64,000 nt of DNA from Rhynchonema sp. JSB1_4 (GCA_030248065.1 JASAMV010004297.1:43810-107809); one strand, 5' to 3'; shown: positions 53,986-62,955, counted from the first letter of the stretch. A program made the numbers and translations. The notes: generated from the sequence alone by a model not told the origin.

Positions 53986-56470
53986 CACATGACAGGGCTA
54001 CGTTAATGATCAACGTTGATGATGTGCGTTGATCACTTTGAACATGTTCTGAGATCCAGCTGTTCAACCGCGCTCTAAATAATGTCTGTGCTCGTTTTTA
54101 ATTGGTCATTATATCTATCTACGTACCGTGTTAAGACACGTCACTACTGGAATAGGAAATTGCGCAGATTTGTGTACAATCATGCACTGGCGTGCTCCGG
54201 AATTGCGTCGTCCGTGTAACCCATGTTGAAAAAAACTGACCTATTCCCCATGGATTGCGAGATAATTAGACGCTGAAATTTTAAACCCTCTTGTCAAACT
54301 GAAACCGGTCGAATATTCTGTATGGGCAGATATTATGTGATGTCGGCCGTTAATCATGCCCCATTGTATTACTGTATCCATTCAAAAAATCGAATATGAC
54401 ATTCCAGATGAACCCTCCTCCCCCGTACCCAGCGAAGAAGAAGTTGTTCTTTTCGCCCGAATTCCTTGAGCCCGAATTCATGCATCAGCCGCCACCCGTT
54501 GCCGAGGAGTTCTTGTATGAGGTTGGATTTAAAAAAACAACTTTGGAACTTTGGCGCTTTATTCCGCGACTTTTCAGGCCCGGAAGTTCAGGTCCGACCT
54601 TCTCAGGCCCAGCATATTTGACCCATTTATACGCTTAGGCTGATTAATTCCAAGCTTTCCATGCTTTTGCCAATGAATTTTGCCAATAAATTGTAATAAG
54701 ATCGACACCAAATCAAGCCACGTTAAAAGTCCTGATCGTATGAAAACTCGAAAGCCGAAAAATTCGCAAAAAAATTAACAACCCGTTTTCAGGTGCGGCG
54801 CATGATCGACATAGCAAAGTCACGCATCAGAACGCGACGCTACATGCCGAATTTGGGCAATATTCCGGAAGAAAATTCCGGCTTCGACGAAAGCCAGGAA
54901 GTTTGTATTTTTTTAGTTATGTTTCACAAAAATTTTCGAAATTTTTCTCAAAATTTTTATCGATGTTTCAGTTGAACGAAACCGACAGTCCTCTGGATGA
55001 AATTTGCATGGAGGAAATTGATGCTCAATGTACAGTGGTCGCACCGAGAAATGACGCTAACTCACCAGGTAAAAAATAAATTTAAAACTATTCGTATTCA
55101 TACCTGAATCTGCCTGCAACACTGACTGACAACCACGGCGGGTGTGCAAGTGTGCATGCACTTTTTCGAAGTTGCACAAATATGCATACATTCAGTATGC
55201 TACATTATGAAATGTTTGTAACTGAAACGTTCAGCATACATATGTATGTACATGTGCGTTAAATATGAAGATAGTCCTGCTGCTGACGAAACTCCCCAAC
55301 GTGTGTGTGCATGTCAATAATGTTCCATGCAAGTTTTGCACTTGCACAAACATGCATATGATGTGCATATTCATATGCATATTGCATATTGCAGGTCACA
55401 GCAGCGGCGGATCGAGTGGCAGCGCCAATTGTTCGCATTCCCAATCGACTGAGTCTTCTCAAGACAGCGGATTCGCTTCCCCAACGAAAACGTATCTCAA
55501 GACCAAACAGGTGCTGTCAAGCTTGATGGATTTAATGTTCATTTTTTTAGGATAAAAACTTATTAGGGCGCCCTTAGTCATAGTGGAAAATGGAAAATGG
55601 AAATGAAAAAAATAATCAATGTCCAAGTTTTCCATTTTCATTTTCCAGTATGACTAAGGGCATATTGGAAAATGGAAAATGGAAATGAAACTGCGGCAGT
55701 CATGTTTTGACATGTGACAAAAACAGGCGCTGTCAAGCTTGATCGATTTAACGTGCATTTTTTAGGATAAAAACTTTTTTTAGATAAAAACTGCCTCCGT
55801 TACCAACGCACACTCAGTACCATATGCAGCCACTTTGTGGGAATCTTGCGAAACTTTTTATAATATAGATTTAATTAACGCGGCAAAACTTAAAAAATCC
55901 ATAAAACCATCTGTTTATATTTTTCAGGACAAAGTCGCCTACTGGCTGGACAAACTGCCCGAGGAGATCGAGTTACAGGAGAGCAGCACGTCCAAGTCTG
56001 CGGCCGAACACGCGACAACTCAGGTCGAGCCTGAATCGTCAGGTTCAAGTGGGCATGTGCACCAGCAAAATGGCCATCCGCCTGCTGCTGCCCGGCCGAA
56101 ACAGGGACCTGGTCTGACCCGGTACTTCACTAATGGACACCGTCATTCACCAGCGGCGCCGAATAAACCGGTGCGAAACGGCGCGGTGCCTGTCTCGCCC
56201 GAGTCGAGTCCGGCGCGAACGGTGATGCGACGATTCGGTGCGGTGAACCCGGCCGAGACGGGGAGCTCGGGTACGATAGAGGGATGGAAGAATAATAATC
56301 ATCATCAAAATGGACCGCAAACAGTCGTTTCCAAACACAGAAGAACTCCGAATTTCTATGAGCAGCCTGCAATTGCTTCAAGCCCTGATACTGGCGGGCG
56401 GTATGCCAGAAGTCCGTCACCGCAAGACACACGAAGGGCCCAAGTTCATACCAGACCTACTTTCGCCTAA
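40989..56470 (+). CDS. Predicted type I membrane protein, 761 aa, family unknown
   Basis: Fourteen exons join in phase: 40989-41167, 42381-42487, 44438-44659, 45028-45179, 45362-45536, 45623-45697, 45892-46046, 50206-50351, 52396-52492, 54408-54521, 54793-54900, 54972-55068, 55395-55510 and 55928-56470 (TAA). They total 761 codons. The order is signal peptide, ectodomain of about 310 residues with paired cysteines, a Thr/Ser/Pro stalk, one transmembrane helix, and a tail of about 410 residues. I do not recognise the family. The acceptors of exons 3 and 5 are the least certain, and an extra exon in the long second intron is possible. Introns 2, 4, 7, 8, 10 and 13 carry transposon-derived or other repeats. 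A polyadenylation signal lies at 56609. Every joint agreeing in phase is the main support. Confidence 0.75.
41439..42138. mobile_element. hAT-like MITE, CAGGGTTGTTTC variant
   Basis: The left end, CAGGGTTGTTTCAAAA, and right end, TTTTCAACCCTG, are inverted copies, with A/T blocks just inside, as in the CAGGGTTGG family. The length is about 700 bp. The 8-bp flanks do not match (AAAGCTGT against GTTATACT), perhaps because a hairpin element abuts the right end. It lies in intron 1 of the membrane-protein gene. Confidence 0.5.
42139..42349. repeat. Long hairpin repeat next to exon 2
   Basis: The segment is nearly fully palindromic. GTTATACTTGTCCATTTTGG at the left pairs with CCAAAATGGACAAGTATAAC at the right, and pairing continues inward through GACAATGAGGAC, ATAGAGTT and GTTGTTCA...TGAACAAC. 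This leaves a loop of about 10 nt. The arms are about 100 nt. It ends 31 bp before the exon 2 acceptor of the membrane-protein gene. In RNA it would make a long hairpin. Confidence 0.7.
42381..45697 (+). CDS. Ectodomain exons of the membrane protein
   Basis: Five exons. The first (42381-42487) contains a glycosylation site NATY and four Cys (GPTCACLEQ, TYACRDKF). The second gives VHIYLKTGEESHFQWTLI, then YEGCDGLIYFRN, and a region rich in aromatic residues. The third gives DQMGWVDCRVIEVLSLKQQN. The fourth gives TYLRIVFLQYYGDKSVSSYL, then RVACPQINGNYCIQFSIHG. The last gives YMMLYTFTTTPSSISTPAAS, a Thr/Ser stalk ahead of the membrane. The alternation of hydrophobic strands suggests a beta-rich fold, but I cannot assign a named domain. 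The acceptor of the exon ending at 45536 is set at 45362 by phase; CCCAAG at 45341 is an alternative in another phase. Confidence 0.65.
43226..43256. repeat. (CT)n microsatellite
   Basis: A short CT/CG-interrupted pyrimidine tract in intron 2 of the membrane-protein gene. The TTAGGC-like motifs at 43508-43535 (GACTTAGGCTTAGGCTAAGG) lie about 250 bp downstream. Confidence 0.7.
45204..45260 (+). repeat. tRNA-derived SINE-like sequence
   Basis: TAGCGCAGTGG (45213-45223) matches the Pol III A box and GGTTCGAGTCC (45244-45254) matches the B box exactly. The T arm (CGGG TTCGAGT CCCG) folds correctly. The boxes are about 11 nt too close for a tRNA and there is no anticodon arm, so this is a tRNA relic or SINE head, not a working tRNA gene. 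It lies in intron 4 of the membrane-protein gene, after a TG-rich tract. Confidence 0.5.
45892..46046 (+). CDS. Transmembrane exon
   Basis: After GRPSD comes a 23-residue hydrophobic helix (VVAIICAILLLMTLIGTAML, then WIVCW), followed by a basic stop-transfer anchor RYHKDKLARR. This sets a type I topology together with the N-terminal signal peptide. The exon ends QQRLQ|GTTGG in phase 0. The acceptor GTTTAAG at 45891 follows an in-frame TAA, which confirms that coding starts there. Confidence 0.8.
46416..46534. repeat. Dispersed repeat, GTACTGAGTGCAGTAAT family, copy 2
   Basis: This is the second copy of the repeat at 24641-24752, in the same orientation, in intron 7 of the membrane-protein gene. 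It has an extra CCTGCTTTCG segment relative to copy 1, giving a longer spacer before CAGACAGACCGA. Confidence 0.7.
46903..46995. repeat. GGGCCTGAAAA-family repeat, copy 2
   Basis: It contains CCTAGGCCTATAAATGGGTC, GGCCTGAATCGGCCGGGCC, and GCCTGAAAAGTCACGGAATA in the family order. It lies in intron 7 of the membrane-protein gene. Confidence 0.65.
47322..47623. repeat. Inverted-repeat element with 55-bp arms
   Basis: The left arm TGTAAAGGCAGTCTACGGG...(to 47377) and the right arm ...CCCGTAGACTGCCTTTACA (from 47568) are nearly perfect inverted copies of about 55 bp, enclosing 190 bp. No clear target duplication was found. It lies in intron 7. Confidence 0.7.
47722..47945. mobile_element. TA-flanked MITE, TTGGTCGCACAATG family, copy 1
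   Basis: Termini TTGGTCGCACAATG and ATTGTGCGACCAA are flanked by TA on both sides, which fits a Tc1/mariner-type insertion. The interior (ATATAAGAATTCATCAAA, CAGTCACTCTTAACTACTGT) matches the copy at 50355-50629, apart from a block of about 45 bp that is absent here. It lies in intron 7 of the membrane-protein gene. Confidence 0.7.
48238..48450 (+). CDS. Candidate alternative last exon inside intron 7
   Basis: An acceptor TTAATTGTGCAG (48237) is followed by a 70-codon open frame in phase 0, the phase left by the transmembrane exon. It reads PCFDGINTRPLQISQYLSGH, then AYQRFTPPRANNELRFFSLH, and ends at TGA 48448-48450. Use of this exon would give a receptor form with a short tail lacking the PPPPY and Ser-rich parts. 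Composition is more protein-like than the neighbouring intron. There is no other support. Confidence 0.3.
   Translation, partial: PCFDGINTRPLQISQYLSGHAYQRFTPPRANNELRFFSLHDGITPLHVVAFMKSARTYKENLAFFSMFCL
50206..56470 (+). CDS. Cytoplasmic tail exons of the membrane protein
   Basis: Seven exons encode about 400 residues. Exon 50206-50351 gives IYNEFAHSAYFQGLDIQVQD. Exon 52396-52492 gives MRLEFTDDCVPGGHVGSLSP. Exon 54408-54521 starts MNPPPPYPAKKK, where PPPY is a consensus ligand for WW domains (Nedd4 and YAP classes), and ends EPEFMHQPPPVAEEF. Exon 54793-54900 is basic (MIDIAKSRIRTRRY). The next two are acidic and Ser-rich (NETDSPLDEICMEEIDAQ; SQSTESSQDSGFASP, a likely phosphorylation cluster). 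The last exon begins DKVAYWLDKLPEEIELQ and becomes a disordered Gly/His/Pro-rich end. Such tails are typical of signalling or adhesion receptors. Confidence 0.72.
50355..50629. mobile_element. TA-flanked MITE, TTGGTCGCACAATG family, copy 2, at a splice donor
   Basis: This is the longer copy of the family (275 bp), with the same termini and flanking TA (50353-50354 and 50630-50631). It starts three bases into intron 8: the exon ends AGCAG at 50351, the intron begins GTA, and the element follows. The donor is therefore CAG|GTATTGG, with the last positions supplied by the transposon. Confidence 0.75.
51255..52278. mobile_element. PIF/Harbinger-like element with TAA target duplication
   Basis: The ends AGGTCGGTTTATACT and AGTATAAACCGACCT are inverted copies, flanked by TAA (51252-51254 and 52279-52281). 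The first and last 150 bp are dense in GCAGTCA/TGACTGC motifs. No transposase was recognised; the element is 1,024 bp. It carries the minus-strand SINE-like sequence near 51900-51955. It lies wholly in intron 8 of the membrane-protein gene. Confidence 0.65.
51900..51955 (-). repeat. tRNA-derived SINE-like sequence, minus strand
   Basis: The reverse strand has TTAGCGGTTTAGCG (A-box-like) followed by GGGTTCAAACC (a good B box). The boxes are too close for a true tRNA. The arrangement repeats that at 45204-45260, suggesting a shared tRNA-derived family, here nested in a PIF-like element. Confidence 0.4.
53853..53981. repeat. (TA)n microsatellite
   Basis: Two TA tracts (53853-53878 and 53893-53981) are separated by TTATTAATAATTATA. 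They lie in intron 9 of the membrane-protein gene. Frames through them are Ile-Tyr runs and are not genes. Confidence 0.95.
54553..54640. repeat. GGGCCTGAAAA-family repeat, copy 3, inverted
   Basis: It reads TTCCGCGACTTTTCAGGCCC through ATATTTGACCCATTTATACG, the reverse complement of copies 1, 2 and 4. It begins about 30 bp after the donor of exon 10 of the membrane-protein gene. Confidence 0.65.
55508..55775. repeat. Direct repeat of a splice-donor region around a hairpin
   Basis: The end of exon 13 with its donor and the next 50 bp (55508-55560) are repeated at 55724-55775 with a few changes. In the second copy the donor is CAG|GC instead of CAG|GT. Between them lies a perfect-ended hairpin (55570-55661: GCCCTTAGTCATA...TATGACTAAGGGC, with TGGAAAATGG repeats). 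No full exon is duplicated. Confidence 0.7.
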
Positions 56471-56608
56471 AACTCATTAAAATGTGAAAAAAGGGCGTCT
56501 TTGGCTAAATTCTTTCGTAGTTTTGTATGTGTGAATTTTTTCTATATGGTACGATTTACCGGTGCTATGCTATTCCGTTGCAACAAGATTTTGTTGAGGT
56601 ATCAAGAA

Positions 56609-56614
56609 AATAAA
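56609..56614 (+). promoter_or_regulatory. Polyadenylation signal AATAAA
   Basis: A canonical AATAAA lies 139 bp after the stop codon of the membrane-protein gene, with T-rich sequence downstream. It is the likely 3' end signal. Confidence 0.5.
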
Positions 56615-57560
56615 AGCGCCATGCTTCTTTTTGTATATCACGATGTTACACAACCGTTTTCACAAGCTTTCCGATTTACACTGATATTGTTTTTTTTGTG
56701 AAACACGCTATTGTCGTTTTTAGTTGTGTAAAAAGCGATTGTTAGCAATTGTCTAGTCGCGCTTCGACCTGTTTGTGCGATTTTGGTCCTCTTAAAGCGT
56801 AACTGAATCCCCCTGACAATGTGCATTCCGTTCTACAACACAGAGTATCGTGCTTCAAAATGTGTGTCAAAAATTTATGAAATAAGCAAATAAAAACATT
56901 CATGCTGTTGGGTAACTGACAACTCGATAAGGCCAATGCTCCCGAACGTTCGTCGCTTTGTCTGTGTGCGTTTTTAGCATTCGCATTGGTCACTTCAATT
57001 TTTTGACCCTTAATCTAAGCGTATTGTCTTCGACCCACCGCAACAGAACACCGACCATAATTTTGCTCGCGTCTGTCAACTGGTATATATATAGGCGTGC
57101 GTGTTTGGATTCAGCAGCCCACCTTTGTCCCAATATGAAATGAACAAAGAGAAACGCGCGAGCTTACTAAGATTCAACTTCAACTCACTTCCGACACAAT
57201 CGGCCAAAGTTTGAGCCTGAAAGTGAGCCTGAACATCATCCGAATTAACCTCAAGTACTGAAAATTCTAGCTAACAAAGCTTACTGACGCTCTATCTAAT
57301 GCGCAAAGAAATATTTCTTGTGCAATAAGTTGGTTGATGCACTGGGTAATAATATTCACTTGCTGGTACACGTTCTTTGAGGGCCCCAACGCGATTGGGT
57401 TAGCGGCTTAAATAATCTCGCTATCCCTAAAAGCGTTGAGGCGTCACAGAAGAACATTTTCGATGATGCTGGACGGAATAATTGGCTGATGCGCTGGGTG
57501 ATCATTGTGTGCACATACCCCTCTGCACGCCAGGCCAGTTCCAATCTTGCAGCCCGGAAG
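56615..57560. other. Intergenic; no gene seen
   Basis: No domain or RNA recognised. Degenerate copies of TGGACGGAATAATTGG.TGATGCGCTG occur near 57470 and again near 58460, on either side of the hAT-like MITE, showing an older local repeat. Confidence 0.45.
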
Positions 57561-58349
57561 CAGGGTTGGATTAAAAAAAAAAGTAAAAATTTTTTTGTAA
57601 AAAAAAAAATTTTTTAAAAAAAAAAAAGTTGGCCACTTTTTTTATTTTAAAATTTTAAAAAGTAAGTCCACTTTTTTTTTATTATTTTTTCACTTTTTTC
57701 GTAATTTTCTGACTTTTTTAAGGTAAAAAGGCATATTTTCATGTGTTTTCTTGATAATGATTCTCAAAAAATTGCATGCGGCGCTTGTATTTCAGTTTGA
57801 AATGGTGTTGTGATGGACTCATACAGTTCCCAGAATTCCCAACAACAGCTGCATGTATAATATAGGACACCCCATACCGTATAATGTACAGTTACTATTG
57901 AGCGTGTCGTAAGCTATCGACAGACTCCACGTTGCTCGCCTGTTTGCAGTTGTGCGGATTAGCTATTTGTTGCTCTTGTGACACAAAGTGAGTATGGTGT
58001 GAGTCTTTATCAATCTTCAAATCTATCTCCAAATTCACAAACAGGAGGTTGGTCTTCCCTTTGTCATACATACAGTATGTACACCCACAGTTACCTTCGA
58101 ATTTCTCAAAGTTATGACCAAGGGGATTAGATCGCACGTGATTACGTCAACATGCAAGTCAGTGGAAAAGTTCTCTTTAGTGTCCCTCAAAACATACCTA
58201 AGTAACATGATTTCAGAAATTTCATTCTTCAAGAAGCCAATTTTTTGGGGGTCCGGAATAAAAAAAAGTGATTTTTAAAAAAAAAAATTTAAAAAGTTTT
58301 TTTTTTAAAAAAAAGTTCGATAATAAAAAAATTTTTTAATCCAACCCTG
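57561..58349. mobile_element. hAT-like MITE, CAGGGTTGGATT family, copy 3
   Basis: Termini CAGGGTTGGATT/AATCCAACCCTG; 789 bp; same orientation as copy 1. A perfect 8-bp duplication, CCCGGAAG, lies at 57553-57560 and 58350-58357. A paralogous uninterrupted site (CTTGCAGCCCGGAAGGCACA) with a single CCCGGAAG is present at 58407-58426, which supports the boundaries directly. Confidence 0.9.
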
Positions 58350-59813
58350 CCCGGAAGGCACAACCAAGAATGGATGCATACTGGTCGTGCATCGGAGTAT
58401 CTCATTCTTGCAGCCCGGAAGGCACAACCAAGACTGAGAAAGTGCTGAATGATACTGGACGGAATAATTGGTTGATGCGCTGAGAAAGTGCTGAATGATG
58501 TCTGTGCTGAGCAAACCCACTCGTTTATATATGTAGCACACAGACCCAACAGTGATTGGCTGTTGGTTCACCACATAATCCCCTCCCCCGTGGTGCAAAG
58601 CAGGCTCACAGTCAAACAGCAGGCATCATAATCCGGCTTAAGCTGTGCGCATCTGTGTGACGTGTATATGTACTTTGGGGCCCAATTCTGAACATGCTGC
58701 AATACTCTCTTTGTGGCGGTGGGTGATCGCAAATACGGGCTAATTGCTTTGTGACGTCAACCCATGGTGTTGACCTATGGCGCCAACCCAGTACAACTCA
58801 CACATAAAAACACCCATGTTAAACGTGAAAAACGCCACAAAATGACGAAAAAAATGGGAAAAAGTGGACCTACGTTTTGAAATTTTAAAACTAAAAAAGT
58901 GCCATACGTTTTAAAAAAATTTTTAATTTTTTTACTTTTTTTGGTCTGATTGTGAGCACAATACTGGCGGAGGTGCGACCTCGGCGCGACACAGCGCACC
59001 ACCAAATAGCGCGTTTTACGCTCCCTGTGATTGTCTACGCGTGTTTACGAGGGAAAAGTGGCTTGTGGCAATTTCCGAAACGCCAAACATGGTCAGTGAA
59101 GAAACCGAATGGTTCAACCTTTGCCATCCGGTTACTGATTGATTTCATCCGCAAAATGAGAATGATTGCACACAGGATAATCTTGTTGAACCTTAATACA
59201 TCAAGGTGAGTAACAGTGACGGTTCCAAGGGAGAGGGCCAAATCCAAAAATTCATTTCTATCATGGGCTTGTTCCATTTTGAAAAGTCGTCTTTATCTGG
59301 TGCTTGTTTTGAGTTTCGCGCTTTTTGCACTAAAGTTCATACAAAATGCGAAAATGCGCGCCAAGCGCGCGAAATTTGACACACTTCGCGCCGCGAAGGC
59401 CAAATTTAATTAAGGTTCTCATCTCACACCAATACAACGAATAGAAATACATATTTTACATAAAGTGCGTATGTCATCGCAAAAAAACGTTGTCCGGGTT
59501 TTTTATTTCGAAACCATGGTATTCTGTCACGGGCGTTTATAATGATTTGCTACCGGCACTAATACCAGGGAACCCTATGGGACATGCGCTACAGCGCATG
59601 CCCCGATATACGTACAAGTACAGTAGACCCTAATTTTTTGAAAATTGTTAATTTTCCTGAGAATCAGGAATACAATGCTTCAGAGCACTGGGTGACATTT
59701 CGTTTCATACCTGATGGCCATTTCCTCCCAATTCGGCCGACATCAATTTGACCTCAAAACTTTGTCTTTTCTCAGCAGGACAGCTCTTTTTAAAAAATTT
59801 CGTGTGGCGTCGC
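58350..59813. other. Intergenic repeats; no gene seen
   Basis: 58795-58945 is a diverged relative of the hAT-like MITE interior (GAAAAAGTGGACCTACGTTTT and A/T blocks). It runs into the dispersed repeat at 58911-59130. No coding region is recognised. Confidence 0.45.
58911..59130. repeat. Dispersed repeat, TTTTTTGGTCTGATTGTGAG family, copy 1
   Basis: About 220 bp are repeated in the same orientation at 63697-63910. Shared blocks include TGGCGCGTTTTACGCTCCC-type sequence (here TAGCGCGTTTTACGCTCCC), TTACGCGTGTTTACG-like sequence and CCGAAACGCCAAACAT. Ends are undefined. Confidence 0.75.
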
Positions 59814-60566
59814 CAGGGTTGGATTAAAAAATTTTTTTATTATCGAACTTTTTTTAAAAAAAAAACTTTTTAAAATTTTTTTTTAAAAATCACTTTTTTT
59901 TATTCCGGGCCCCAAAAAATTGGTTTTCTGAAGAATGAAATTTCTGAAATCATGTTAGTTAGGTATGTTTTGAGGGACACTAAAGAGAACTTTTCCACTG
60001 ACTTGCATGTTTACGTCGATCACCCTTTGGTCATGACTTTGAGCACCTCGAAGGTAACTCTGTGGGTATATGTGACAGAGGGAAGACCAGGCTTCTGTTT
60101 GTGAATTTGGGGATAAATTTGAAGAGAGATAAAGACTTACACCATGCTCATTTTGTGTCACAAAAACAGCAAATGACTAATCCACGACCACTGCAAACAG
60201 GCGAGCAACGTGGAGTCTGTCGATAGCTTACGACACGCTCAATAACTGTACAGTATATGGTATGGGGTGCCCTATATTATACATGCAGCGGTTGTTGGGA
60301 TGTCTGGGAACTGTATGAGTCCATCACAACACCATTTCAAACTGAAATATAAGCGCCGCAGGCAATTTTTTGAGGATCATGAGTAATAAAACACTTGAAA
60401 ACATGCCCTTTTACCTTAAAAAAGTCGGAAAACAACAAAAAAAGTAAAAAAAATAATAAAAAAGTGGACTTACTTTTTATAATTTTAAAATAAAGAAAGT
60501 GGCCAACTTTTTAAAAAAAAAATTTTTTTGCACAAAAATTTTTACTTTTTTTTAAATCCAACCCTG
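59814..60566. mobile_element. hAT-like MITE, CAGGGTTGGATT family, copy 4
   Basis: Termini CAGGGTTGGATT/AAATCCAACCCTG; 753 bp; same orientation as copy 2. A perfect 8-bp duplication, GGCGTCGC, lies at 59806-59813 and 60567-60574. Confidence 0.88.
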
Positions 60567-60574
60567 GGCGTCGC

Positions 60575-61798
60575 TTTTATTATGCGCTTATGCCAGTCTG
60601 TACGTGCGTTTCCATGTATTTTCACTGGTGTATTGTTGATGTCATGTGACTGTCATCATTGTTAGGTGGCATTAGCAACATGGAATGCTGGACCACGGAC
60701 GCCTCATGCGGCAAAACGCGAGATGCGCCGCTTTGATATCCGTTTCATTGATGCGCATGCGCACTGCATGAAGAGCACTATTTTAATAACTGCAGTAATT
60801 GGCATGTGTCAGCAAACCTTGTCAGCAAGGATGTTGCTATCGCACGTCTGGATAGGTTTTGCTGACACGTGTTTGCTGACAAGAGTGAAAAACGAATGAA
60901 AGAGAAGCTAATACACGATTTGTCTCGCTTGTTGCACTTCACCCGACTTAATTTTAGGCTACGGACTCCGCCTGTAGGCTCATAAATTACATCACTCGCT
61001 TGGCAGACCCTAAGCCGAAGTCTATGAGTCGGGGAATCGCAAAAAAAGACAAATATACACAATCTACGTATTAATTTCTCTTCCATCCATTTTTATTCAT
61101 GTCAGCGGACTTTTTCGCCTATCTCGCGTGTCATATTGCGCTGGTAGCCTTAAGTACTGAAAATTCTTGCTGACAAAGCTTACTTGCGAAGTTCACTGAC
61201 ATGCCAAATACGCACTGTCTAACTGTTGTTATGGCGCGCAAGCAACGTGCAATACCGGTGGCTGATTTTGATTGTTCTGTTTTGTCAGTTGGTAGGACGA
61301 CGTATATGTAGGTATTTTTCCAGCTTGCTTCATTATCACCATGATGCAGCGTCACGGGTTGACACCCTTGTTGACTGTGCTCTGGTTTCGGTACAGCACC
61401 GCCGAATTGACTCATGGTACGTTCCTTATACGAAAACGGCTCTTTACAAGAATTATGCGCACCCATACCTGCAGTATTGTACCGCATAAGTGCGAACTTA
61501 GGTTAAATCCCCGGAATCCCGGAACTCGGAAATAACTGGCATGCAAAAATACAAAACATTTCCGGAAAACGCAAAACATTACATGCAAAAATAATGCGTC
61601 TTCAGGAAATATTTCCGGATTCCGGTTTCCGGAGTGTTATAACCTAAGGCCGCCCAAGGCTGCCAGTGTTGTGTTGAAGTAATGCAAAACATCTCGATTA
61701 TTCCGTTCTGCAGACGAGGCCACAGCCGCATCGTGCGCAGCGCTGCCGCATCCCAGCGTCTACACGCGCGGATTCTGTTGGTGGCGGTGGGTGTCACA
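60575..61798. other. Intergenic; no gene seen
   Basis: No domain or RNA recognised. Short frames overlap on both strands. Confidence 0.4.
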
Positions 61799-62772
61799 GT
61801 GAAAAAATGGGAATCAACGCCTGGGGCGCGCCCATGTAGGCCAGGGCCAGGGCCGGGGCCGGGGCCATGAAAAATAATCTATGTCCGAGGCCCTGGCCCC
61901 GGCCCCCGCCCGGGCCGACATGGGCGCCCCCACCGGGCCGGGGGCGGGGCCGGTGCGAAACAATTTTGTGGATAGGCGACGTTAGAACTACAGGGTTGTC
62001 AATAATCCAACATCGGTTTCGTATACATATGCAGCTGTGCGTGTGTGTTCGTGTTGGGTGTGCTGTTGCCTGATGTATCAAGGGAACGGTCATTTTGGGG
62101 TTTTATTTAGGTTATGCATATGTATTTGTTCAAGCAAATTAATATAAAGCGCTTTATTCTTAAAAATACTGGCTGATGAAAAGTCACCAGATGACATAAA
62201 TTGTTTGAGCAACCACAGTGAACGACATGTATGCGCGAAATTCGAGTAACCTATAACTCAACCAATCAGCGAAACGCGCACGTCGTGTATGTGCACGGTC
62301 AAATGCAAACTGTGTGTATAATTGCAGGTAGAAGTTCAGTGTTTTGTCAACCATATTTCAAACTGCAGTCCGAATTTGCAATTTACAAATTTGTATAATC
62401 TAAAGAAAAAACACAAGATAGCCATGCCCTTGATAAATCAGGCAGTAGCGCACCCAACGCGAACACACACGCACAGCTGCATATACGAAACCAATGTTGG
62501 ATTATTGACAACCGAAACGTCGCCTATCCAGAAAAATGGTTCGCACCGGCCCCGGCCCTGGCCCCGGCCCCGGCCCCGGCCCTGTCGGTGCGCCCATGTA
62601 GGCCAGGGCCGGGGCCGGGGCCAGGGCCTCGGACATAGATTATTTTTCATGGCCCCGGCCCTGGCCCTGGCCTACATGGGCGCGCCCTAAACAACAAAAA
62701 AAATGTTTACTCATGTTTACGTACGCACATTTCTGTCAATGTTTGCGTAAGCGTAAATTCCCATTTTTTCAC
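61799..62772. repeat. Large GGCC-rich foldback element
   Basis: The left arm (61799-62092) and right arm (62418-62772) are inverted copies around a 325-bp loop. Shared parts include GTGAAAAAATGGGAAT at the extreme ends, GGGCGCGCCCATGTAGGCC, a GGGCCAGGGCC/GGGGCC block, ATAATCTATGTCCGAGGCCC, and GTATACATATGCAGCTGTGC or close variants. Each arm also contains its own GGCC palindrome, so the structure is nested. No coding frame is credible. Confidence 0.75.
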
Positions 62773-62822
62773 CGTGCGTGCTTGGACCTATTGTGCGACG
62801 GTTCAGTCCCGGGGCACGGGTT

Positions 62823-62955
62823 CAAGCCTGGCCATTCAAGCCCGGCCTAGGCCTATAAAATGGTCAAACATGCCAGGCCTGAATCGGCTGGGCCTGAAAA
62901 ACTGGCCCTGAAAAGGTCGGGGCTGAACTGCCGTTCCTGAAAAGTCGCGGAATAG
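62823..62955. repeat. GGGCCTGAAAA-family repeat, copy 4
   Basis: It contains GGCCTAGGCCTATAAAATGG, AGGCCTGAATCGGCTGGGCC and CCTGAAAAGTCGCGGAATAG in the family order. It follows the foldback element closely. Confidence 0.7.

Noticed and set aside
53790..53990. Ile-Tyr repeat frame
   Set aside because: Translation of the (TA)n microsatellite.
62417..62690. Pro/Arg-rich frames in the GGCC foldback
   Set aside because: Simple-repeat translation, open on both strands.
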